This document shows, piece after piece, positions 1 through 5,979 of a stretch of 16,628 bases of DNA. Both the position numbers and the translations under genes were made by a program. Position 1 is the first letter of the stretch. Each line of letters starts with the position of its first letter. Below the pieces are notes generated by a model. The model made no database searches. It worked only from the letters and a program-made list of their open reading frames with translations, and was not told the origin of the DNA. This DNA comes from Thermoanaerobaculia bacterium (GTDB lineage Bacteria; Acidobacteriota; Thermoanaerobaculia; UBA5066), in NCBI GenBank assembly GCA_017999215.1, contig JAGOBQ010000028.1, forward strand, positions 1 to 16,628, given 5' to 3'.

Positions 1-1083
1 GTAGCTCCTGTACTTCTGGAGCGTCCCGCGGCGGTATTCCTCGCCCTTGCCGCGCTGCTCCTGGATCAGGTGGTCGGCAAGGTAGGCGGTCAGGCCCTCG
101 CACCAGTTCCCCTTCGCGTAGTCGACGAAGACGGAGTTCCCCCACCAGTTGTGGAGGATCTCGTGCGGGTAGGACGACGCCAGGATGAACGGGAAGCGGA
201 TCACCTGCGGGCCGAGGAGCGTGAACGACGCCATCCCGTAGCCCGTCTCCCAGAAGTTCTCGACGAGGGCGAACTTCCCGTACGGGTAGGGACCGATCAG
301 GCCGCGGTACATCTCCAGGTACTGCGCCGTGGCCGCGAGGTACTTCGCTGCGAGCGCGTCGTCCTTCGTCCGGAGGAACGCGAGCGTCTCGACGTCGCCC
401 GCGCGATCGCGGTACGCGACGAGCGGCCCGCCCACGAGGTAGGCCTCGTCGACCGGCCCCTTCGAGTCCCAGCGAGCGAGGCCATCGGCTCCGCGGGCCG
501 TGCCGTCCCCCTGCGAGACGAGCTGCCACCCCTCCGGGACCTTCGCCGTCATCCGGAAGCTCGCGAGCGCCTCTCCAAATGCGGGGACCCAGAACGTCGA
601 CCCGGCGAGGTAGATCCCCTCGGGGCCGATCGTCCCCGGAGTCTCGCGGAAGCCGCGCTGGTACTCCTCCTTCGGCGCCGTCAGCTCGTTCCGGACGACC
701 CCCTCGTACGTCAGCGTGAGCTTCGCGGGCGCGCCGGAGGCGCGATACCGTTTCAGCGCCACGCGGCGCGACGGCTCCGTCGCCGCCGCGTTGTTCCCGA
801 AGAAGGCCGCGACGTCGCCGAGCGGGACCTCCCTCAGCGCGGGGGACGACTTCGTCACCCTCAGGGCGGCGTTCAGGAGGAGCTCCGGCTTCGTCCCGGC
901 CGGGAGCGCCACCTTCGCCGTGACCCGGAGGAGGCCGGTCGCCGGGACGAAGGAGACGTCGAGGTCGTGGTGGACCGCCGCGATCGGGGCCGGCGGGGCC
1001 GGCTGGGCGAGCCCCACCGACGCCAGGAACGTCGCAGACGCGAGGAGGGGCGCCCGGAGGAGCGCCGCGTGCGCGCGGGTCAC
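1..1083 (-). CDS. M1-type zinc metallopeptidase (aminopeptidase), 3' end outside window
   Basis: The first 361 residues are in the window; the C-terminus lies beyond base 1. The zinc motif HEILH is at residues 307-311, followed by NWWGN and a third ligand candidate, Glu329 (in NWCEGL), as in gluzincin M1 peptidases. A GxMxN-like segment (GYGMASF, 281-287) precedes it. These enzymes remove N-terminal residues from peptides. The N-terminus has a hydrophobic stretch (about residues 6-25) ending near AQPAP, consistent with Sec export, so it probably acts in the periplasm or at the cell surface. The start is GTG at 1083-1081, chosen because it overlaps the TGA of the upstream ChaN-like gene (GTGA), which implies translational coupling. 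Odd points: 17 rather than the usual 18 residues separate HEXXH from the Glu, and the exopeptidase GxMEN motif is degenerate. Family assignment is firm; substrate is unknown. Confidence 0.88.
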   Translation of the reverse strand, partial: MTRAHAALLRAPLLASATFLASVGLAQPAPPAPIAAVHHDLDVSFVPATGLLRVTAKVALPAGTKPELLLNAALRVTKSSPALREVPLGDVAAFFGNNAAATEPSRRVALKRYRASGAPAKLTLTYEGVVRNELTAPKEEYQRGFRETPGTIGPEGIYLAGSTFWVPAFGEALASFRMTAKVPEGWQLVSQGDGTARGADGLARWDSKGPVDEAYLVGGPLVAYRDRAGDVETLAFLRTKDDALAAKYLAATAQYLEMYRGLIGPYPYGKFALVENFWETGYGMASFTLLGPQVIRFPFILASSYPHEILHNWWGNSVFVDYAKGNWCEGLTAYLADHLIQEQRGKGEEYRRGTLQKYRSY

Positions 1084-2330
1084 TTCGCCGGTCCTTCGGC
1101 CTTCGGAGCCTCCTTCGGCTTGCGGACGAACTTCGCGACGAGCGTGACCTTCTCCTCGCCCCGCTTCACCTCGTACGAGGCCGTGTCGCTCCAGCGCTTC
1201 TCCGACATGAGCCGGTTGAAGAGCCCCTTCTTCCCGAGCGGCGTGCCGTCCATCGCGAGGAGGACGTCGCCCACCCTGAAGCCGGCCGCCTCGGCGACGG
1301 AGTCCTTCGCGACGTTGATCACGGGCCAGCCCGTCGAGCCGTCCTTCGGGTCGCGGGTCGAGAGGCCGAGGACCGGGAAGAGCGGGTCCGTCTCCTGCGG
1401 AACGCCCCAGACGAAGTCGGCGTACGAGGCTCGGACCTTCACGGGGCGGTCCTTCTCGTCGAGGACGGGGATCGGGATGACCGACGCGATCCCGCCGTCG
1501 AACCAGAGCCTCGCCTGCCGCTCGGCGCCGAGGCCGTAGGCGACGTGCCCGGAGCCGATCAGGACGACCATGACCGCGTTGGGGTCGTTCGCCTTCTGGA
1601 GCGCCTGCGCGGCGTTCCAGGCCATCGCCGCGTCCCACGTGCACTGGGCGCGGAACATCCCCTGCCACATCGCCTCGGGCATCGAGGCCGAGTGCATCCC
1701 GCCCTCGTCGCCGAAGAACGCCTTGAGGAGGCGCAGGTGGTCGGCGTTCTCCGTGTCGATCCGCGGCGGGAGGAGGGCCTTCTGCTCGGCGGTCAGACCG
1801 TCGAACCCCTTCTTCCTCACGTCGGAGACGAGCTCGCGCGGGACGTTCACCGCGTGGAGCGTGACCTTCGCCTCGCGACAGAAGCGGAAGATGTCGCGGT
1901 AGTAGTCCCAGTGGTAGCCCCAGTTCCGGTACCAGTCGGACTTCTCGAGGAACTCCGCCTCGGAGAGGGCACCGGCGTTCCAGAGGTCGAGCGCGACCTG
2001 CTCCGTCGCGGGGTACATCTCGAGGCCGACGAGGACTCTCCTCCCCGCGCGGGCGAGCTCCCGGATCACCTGGAGCTGGACGCGGTGGAACTCGGCGTTC
2101 GTGTGGCTCTCGCCGAGGAAGACGAGGCGCGCCTTCGCGAGCCGGGCGGCCACCTCGGCGGGGGAGACCGCGGCGCCGGCGCGCGCGTCGAGGACGACGT
2201 CGAGCGACGGGGCGAGCGTCTTCTCCCGGCGCGCGGGGTCGCCGAGCGGAAGGTCGAGGGCGGCGTCGTCGGCGCGAAGGGACGAGGCGGCGAAGGCGAG
2301 GAGGAGGGCGGTGCAGAGGGCTCGTCTCAT
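1080..2330 (-). CDS. ChaN-like (Tiki/haem-binding uptake superfamily) protein with C-terminal PDZ domain
   Basis: This is a 416-residue exported protein. A Sec signal peptide (MRRALCTALLLAFAASSLRA) covers residues 1-20; there is no clear lipobox, so it is probably not a lipoprotein. Residues ~50-290 form a ChaN-like domain: GESHTN (73-78), GLEMY with Glu104, a WNWGYHWDYY-like aromatic patch (134-144) and GSGHVAYGLG (259-268). The GESH and GSGH histidines and Glu104 are the conserved polar positions of this superfamily, whose members include ChaN, linked to haem/iron acquisition, and metal-dependent Tiki proteases. Residues ~318-402 are a PDZ domain (VAEAAGFRVGDVLLAMDG). PDZ domains usually bind C-terminal peptides. 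The gene lies 50 bp after the EamA gene and overlaps the downstream M1 peptidase start by 3 nt, suggesting joint work on peptides or haem in the periplasm. No Shine-Dalgarno is visible. Confidence 0.87.
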   Translation of the reverse strand: MRRALCTALLLAFAASSLRADDAALDLPLGDPARREKTLAPSLDVVLDARAGAAVSPAEVAARLAKARLVFLGESHTNAEFHRVQLQVIRELARAGRRVLVGLEMYPATEQVALDLWNAGALSEAEFLEKSDWYRNWGYHWDYYRDIFRFCREAKVTLHAVNVPRELVSDVRKKGFDGLTAEQKALLPPRIDTENADHLRLLKAFFGDEGGMHSASMPEAMWQGMFRAQCTWDAAMAWNAAQALQKANDPNAVMVVLIGSGHVAYGLGAERQARLWFDGGIASVIPIPVLDEKDRPVKVRASYADFVWGVPQETDPLFPVLGLSTRDPKDGSTGWPVINVAKDSVAEAAGFRVGDVLLAMDGTPLGKKGLFNRLMSEKRWSDTASYEVKRGEEKVTLVAKFVRKPKEAPKAEGPAK

Positions 2331-2342
2331 GGCGGCGGGACG

Positions 2343-2348
2343 ATCCTA
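2343..2348 (-). promoter_or_regulatory. Possible -10 box for the ChaN-like/M1 peptidase operon
   Basis: The minus strand reads TAGGAT here, 12 nt before the ATG at 2330. The gap to the EamA stop is only 50 bp, no Shine-Dalgarno precedes the ATG and no good -35 box is seen. If real, the transcript would be leaderless or nearly so. Weak evidence, based on the hexamer and spacing only. Confidence 0.25.
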
Positions 2349-2380
2349 AACCGCCGGGGCGCGCGAGTGCGGTGGTCCCG

Positions 2381-3280
2381 TCAGCCGGGACGCCGGATCT
2401 GGACCGCGAGCGCCCCCGCCGCGGCGAGGACGAGGGCGACGACCTGCCGGCCGGAGAGGCTCTCGCCGAGGAAGAGGACCGCGAGGAGGGCGATCTGCGG
2501 GAGCATCAGTCCGTTCAGGACGCTCGACTCGACGGCCGTCAGGACGCGCAGGGAGCGGTTCCAGAGCGTGAAGGCGAACGCGGTGTTCACGACGGCGAGC
2601 CAGGCGACGATCGCCAGCTCGCGAGGGCCGAGCGCGGGCCACCCCTGCGCGGCGACGCCGGCGCCGAGGAGGGCCGCGGCGCCGATCGACATGCTCACGA
2701 ACGTGACGAGGAGCGGCGGCAGGTGGGTGTCGCGGTTCACGCGGCGGCCGAGGAGGGCGGAGCCGGCGTTCGAGAGGAGGGCGACGAGGCCGGCGGCGAG
2801 GCCGGCTGCCGAGGGGAGCGCGGCTCCCGTCGGGAAGAAGTAGAGCGCGGCGCCGGAGACGGCGACGAACGTGCCCGCGGCCTGGAGCGGCGTCGGCTTC
2901 TCGCCCAGGAGGGCGCCGCTGCCGAACGCGACGACGACGGGCGTCAGGCTGAGGAGGAGGCTGACGGCGCTCGCCGGGAGGAGGGCGAGCGCGGCGAACT
3001 GCCCGCCCTGCGCGACCGCGATGTAGAGGAGGCCGAGGGCCGAGAGGCTCCGCCAGGAGCGCCGGTCGAGCGTGGCGAGGAAGTTTCGACGTTCCGCGGT
3101 CGCGAGCGCGAACGGCAGGAGACAGAGGGCGGCGACGGCATAGCGAAGGCCGGCGAACGGGAGCGGCGGGAGGTCAGCGGCGAGGCCGACCTTGATGAGG
3201 ACCCAGGACGTCGACCAGAGGAACGTGACGAAGGCGGCCGTGGCGACGGCGGCGCCGTGGCCCGGGGGCCGGGAGGTCAC
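2381..3280 (-). CDS. EamA/DMT-family inner-membrane transporter
   Basis: A 299-residue, very hydrophobic protein with about ten membrane helices arranged as two EamA repeats. The first repeat starts with FVTFLWSTSWVLIKVGL (residues ~17-33) and the second begins near LVALLSNAGSALLGRR. The region around AFTLWNRSLRVLTAVESS and the closing helix AVLFLGESLSGRQVVALVL are typical of the drug/metabolite transporter superfamily. Length (~300 aa) is normal for the family. Members export amino acids, nucleosides or other small metabolites; the substrate cannot be told from sequence. The start is GTG at 3280, with a weak GGGAG about 10 nt upstream. It sits after the terminator-like hairpin of the small basic protein gene and before the ChaN-like gene on the same strand, so it may share a transcript with the latter. 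Confidence 0.9.
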   Translation of the reverse strand: MTSRPPGHGAAVATAAFVTFLWSTSWVLIKVGLAADLPPLPFAGLRYAVAALCLLPFALATAERRNFLATLDRRSWRSLSALGLLYIAVAQGGQFAALALLPASAVSLLLSLTPVVVAFGSGALLGEKPTPLQAAGTFVAVSGAALYFFPTGAALPSAAGLAAGLVALLSNAGSALLGRRVNRDTHLPPLLVTFVSMSIGAAALLGAGVAAQGWPALGPRELAIVAWLAVVNTAFAFTLWNRSLRVLTAVESSVLNGLMLPQIALLAVLFLGESLSGRQVVALVLAAAGALAVQIRRPG

Positions 3281-3338
3281 GGGACGGGTCTCCCGGGGCG
3301 GGAGCGAGCCGGCTCGCGTCCGGACCCCGGAACGGCGA

Positions 3339-3362
3339 AGGGCCGCCCCGTGGGGCGGCCCT
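3339..3362 (-). terminator. Perfect GC-rich hairpin, likely terminator of the small basic protein gene
   Basis: An 11-bp perfect inverted repeat (AGGGCCGCCCC / GGGGCGGCCCT) with a two-base GT centre lies 25 bp after the stop of the 69-residue protein gene and before the EamA start. The base tract after it on the minus strand is TTCG, so the U-run is poor. The stem alone is strong enough to be a credible termination or mRNA-protection element. Confidence 0.55.
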
Positions 3363-3386
3363 CGCGATTCGGGGTCGGCGGTCGCG

Positions 3387-3596
3387 TCACGCGGCGGGTT
3401 CGGAATCGCCGGAGGGGACGGCGTCCGGGTCGGCGTCTACGCCTTCTCCCCCCTCGAGGACCTCGAGGTTCTCGTCCGAAGGAGCACCCGGGACGGAAGT
3501 CTTCTTCTCGAGCTTCCGCGCCATCTTCTCTTCTCGCTTCTGTTTCTTCGCGATCTCGCGTTGCCGCTTGCTGTGTGAATAGTTGGGACGGGCCAA
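3387..3596 (-). CDS. Small highly basic conserved protein (69 aa), unknown function
   Basis: The protein begins MARPNYSHSKRQREIAKK and is dominated by Lys, Arg and Glu through residue ~33 (KQKREEKMARKLEKK), a likely continuous charged helix. An acidic, disordered tail (LEVLEGGEGVDADPDAVPSG) follows. I recognise the N-terminal pattern as that of a widespread family of short uncharacterised bacterial proteins of the form M-x-[KR]-P-N-[YF]-x-x-x-K-R-Q-[KR]-E. No enzymatic motif is visible. The basic helix could bind nucleic acid or ribosome, which is inference only. The start is TTG at 3596, fixed by a perfect AGGAGG seven bases upstream; no ATG in frame would keep the conserved N-terminus. It is followed by a strong hairpin, so it is probably a single-gene transcript. 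Confidence 0.8.
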   Translation of the reverse strand: MARPNYSHSKRQREIAKKQKREEKMARKLEKKTSVPGAPSDENLEVLEGGEGVDADPDAVPSGDSEPAA

Positions 3597-3603
3597 ATTC
3601 CGA

Positions 3604-3609
3604 CCTCCT
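3604..3609 (-). promoter_or_regulatory. Consensus Shine-Dalgarno fixing a TTG start
   Basis: The minus strand reads AGGAGG with a 7-nt spacer before TTG at 3596-3594. This is the strongest ribosome binding site in the window and decides the non-ATG start of the small basic protein. It suggests high translation despite the rare start codon. Confidence 0.75.
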
Positions 3610-3707
3610 GAACGTGGCGTCGCATCCTGGGGCGAGCTGCTGGACAGAAGTCGCGCCCCGAACTGCTCCGCGGAGGATATCAGGCCCGGAGGCAGGCGCG
3701 TCCGGAG

Positions 3708-5879
3708 TCAGCCCCCGCGAGCGAATCGCCCGTCCCGGGGGAAACGGGCGCGCGCCGCCGCGGCCAGGCGGGCGGCCGCCGCCGGCTCCTCGAAAGCCCT
3801 CAGGGCGCGCACGCCCGTCGCGTAGACGTCGGGCCGGGGGAGGAGCCGGACCATCTCGTCGATCGTCCGGACGGCCTCCGCCTTCCGGCCGACCGCGGCG
3901 TACGTCGCCGCGAGCGCGACGCGGGCCTCGAGCGCCTGCGGAAAGAGACGGATCTCGGTCAGCAGCTCCCGCTCGGCCTCGGCGGGGCGCCCGAGCCGCG
4001 CGAGGAGATCGCCGCGGAGGGCGTGGAAGCCCTGCAGCGACGCGACCTCGGCTCGCCCTCCGGACGCGACGCGGACCTCCTCGGTCCGGGACAGGGCCCC
4101 CTCCGCGTCGCCCCGGAGGGCCGCGACGCGCGCGAGCGCGAAGAGCGCGCTCGGCCGGGTCGCGGGGCTCCCCTCGAGGGCGCGGCGGGCGGCGGCATCG
4201 GCGGCGTCCGCGTTCCCGCGGGCGAGCTCGGCCCGGGCGATCACCTCGTCGGCGTTCCGGTCGCCCAGGTCGCGCGCGACGCGGGCCTGGGCGAGCGCCT
4301 CGTCGGGCCGGCCGATCTGCAGGCAGAAGCTCGCCACCGTCAGGAGCGCGCTCGTCCGGTCGGGCGGGGAGAGCTCCACGGTCTTCCGGATCGCGGCGAG
4401 CGCCTCGTCGGGGCGGCCGAGGCGCGCGAGCGCCTGCGCGAGGAGCTCCCAGGCATCGAGGACGCGCGGGTTTCTCTCGAGGAGCTGCTGGAGCGCGACG
4501 ACCGCCTCCGCGGGGCGGTCTGCCTGGAGGTGGCCGAGCCCCTCCTTCAGCTTCTCGAGGCTCCCGATCTCGTCCTTCGGGTCGGGGCGCGCCTCCGACC
4601 CGCCCGCCGTCGTCATGCTGAGGTAGCCGAGCGAGGCGAGCTTCTTCGCGTGCTCCGGGTCGACGTCGGCCGGGGCCCGAAACGGCGAGCGGAGCTTCTC
4701 CGTCTCGACGACGAACGAGCGGAACGGGCCCGGCTTCTCCCCGGCGAGGTTTCGCGTCGAGCCCGGGTCGGCCTCGAGGTCGTAGAACTCCGGCTTCGGC
4801 GCCGCCACGTAGTGCCACGAGCCGTCGAGGAGCGCCGCGAGCTCGCTCCAGCCGAAGCGGATCCGGGGAAAGAACGTCTCGGCGTAGATCCGGCGCGGCG
4901 GCGCCGCGTCGCCGTACGCGAGGTCGACGAGGTTCACGAGTCCCGCGGGGATCGGCGCCCCCTTCAGCCCGGCGGCCTCGACGACCGTCCGGAAGACGTC
5001 GCTGATCTGCGCGGGGGCGGCCACGCTCGTCCCGCCGCGGGCGCCTGCGGGGAGCTTGAGGAGGAGAGGCACCTGGAGCGACTCGCGGTAGAGGAAGACG
5101 CCGTGCTCGTTCTCCCCGTGCTCACCGAGCCCCTCGCCGTGGTCCGAGAGGAAGACGACGAGGCTCTTCTCCCAGAGGCCGAGCGCCTTCAGTTTCGCGA
5201 CGAGCTCCCCGACCGCGGCGTCCGCGGCGGCCACCTCGGCGTCGTACGGGTCGGCGAAGCGGCTCCGGAACGGCTCGGGAGCCTCGTACGGCGCGTGCGG
5301 CTCGTAGACGTGAAGGAATGCGAAGAACGGGGCGCCCTTCTTCTCTTCGACGAAACGCGCAACGGCCTTCGCGGCGTACGCGCCGGGGCGCTGGACCCGG
5401 TTCACCGGGACCCCCGCCTTCTCCGCGACGATCGCGTCGTCCCAGAGCGCGAAGCCGCGCGAGATGCCGCTCGACCCGGCCAGGACGACGCTCGAGACCG
5501 CCGCGCCGGTCGCGTAGCCCTCCTTCGCGAGGAGCTCGGCGAGCGTCGGGAGCGACTCCGGCAGGCGGTATCCGGCGTTGTCGAGGACGCCGTGCGCCCC
5601 GGGAAGAGCTCCCGTGAAGACCGAGGCGTGGGCCGGGAGCGTCAGCGGGACGTGGCTGTACGCCCGCTCGAAGAGGATCGCCTCCTCGCGGAGCGCCGTG
5701 AGGGCGGGCGTCTCGACGCGGTCGTAGCCGTAGAAGGGGAGCCGATCCGAGCGGAGCGTGTCGACGCAGACGAGGACGACCGGCGCGCCGGGGAAGGTGC
5801 GCGGGTCGTCGGCCTTCCCGTCACGGCACGCGGGGACGAGGAACAAGGCGAGAAGAAGAGGGGGGAGCGTCTTCCGCAC
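3708..5879 (-). CDS. Sulfatase-fold hydrolase/transferase fused to TPR repeats, exported
   Basis: A 723-residue protein. Residues 1-18 (hydrophobic, ending LVPAC) look like a signal peptide, possibly a lipoprotein signal although Pro at -2 is atypical. Residues ~30-400 have the alkaline phosphatase/sulfatase fold: VCVDTLRSD (metal ligand Asp40), VPLTLPAHASVFTG (77-90) at the nucleophile site, HVYEPHAPY (190-198) and SDHGEGLGEHGENEHG (245-260) with metal-binding Asp246 and His247. The nucleophile position carries Thr80 (TLPAH) instead of the Cys/Ser of formylglycine sulfatases, so it may act on phospho- rather than sulfo-esters. Residues ~436-720 hold several TPR units (for example AWELLAQALARLGRPDEALA). 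The GTG start at 5879 was chosen because it gives a signal peptide; the open frame continues upstream to 6305, but only by overlapping the receptor gene and its terminator. No Shine-Dalgarno is seen. Confidence 0.85.
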   Translation of the reverse strand: MRKTLPPLLLALFLVPACRDGKADDPRTFPGAPVVLVCVDTLRSDRLPFYGYDRVETPALTALREEAILFERAYSHVPLTLPAHASVFTGALPGAHGVLDNAGYRLPESLPTLAELLAKEGYATGAAVSSVVLAGSSGISRGFALWDDAIVAEKAGVPVNRVQRPGAYAAKAVARFVEEKKGAPFFAFLHVYEPHAPYEAPEPFRSRFADPYDAEVAAADAAVGELVAKLKALGLWEKSLVVFLSDHGEGLGEHGENEHGVFLYRESLQVPLLLKLPAGARGGTSVAAPAQISDVFRTVVEAAGLKGAPIPAGLVNLVDLAYGDAAPPRRIYAETFFPRIRFGWSELAALLDGSWHYVAAPKPEFYDLEADPGSTRNLAGEKPGPFRSFVVETEKLRSPFRAPADVDPEHAKKLASLGYLSMTTAGGSEARPDPKDEIGSLEKLKEGLGHLQADRPAEAVVALQQLLERNPRVLDAWELLAQALARLGRPDEALAAIRKTVELSPPDRTSALLTVASFCLQIGRPDEALAQARVARDLGDRNADEVIARAELARGNADAADAAARRALEGSPATRPSALFALARVAALRGDAEGALSRTEEVRVASGGRAEVASLQGFHALRGDLLARLGRPAEAERELLTEIRLFPQALEARVALAATYAAVGRKAEAVRTIDEMVRLLPRPDVYATGVRALRAFEEPAAAARLAAAARARFPRDGRFARGG

Positions 5880-5889
5880 GGCGCCGGCG

Positions 5890-5895
5890 AGATTA
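5890..5895 (-). promoter_or_regulatory. Possible -10 box for the sulfatase-like gene
   Basis: The minus strand reads TAATCT, 10 nt before the GTG at 5879 and just after the receptor's terminator. No Shine-Dalgarno separates them, so a leaderless or very short-leader transcript is possible. No convincing -35 box was found. Confidence 0.3.
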
Positions 5896-5931
5896 GCAGG
5901 GCGGAGCGGATGCGCCGCGGAGAACGAAAGA

Positions 5932-5957
5932 GGGCCCCGACCCGAAGGCCGGGGCCC
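5932..5957 (-). terminator. Intrinsic terminator after the TonB-dependent receptor
   Basis: An 8-bp GC stem (GGGCCCCG / CGGGGCCC) with a 10-base loop lies 22 bp past the receptor stop. On the minus strand it is followed by TCTTTCGTTCT, a fair U-rich tract. Position, stem and tract together make this the best terminator in the window. Confidence 0.75.
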
Positions 5958-5979
5958 GTGAAAACCGGGGAGAAAAGGA

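Noticed and set aside
2375..2391. Short inverted repeat (GTCCCG / CGGGAC) at the EamA stop codon
   Set aside because: Only 6 bp with no U-run and overlapping the stop; such repeats are expected by chance at this GC content.
3437..3625. 62-codon minus frame with an ATG at 3625 overlapping the small basic protein
   Set aside because: Different frame, Arg/Ser-rich product; the perfect Shine-Dalgarno and conserved N-terminus support the TTG frame instead.
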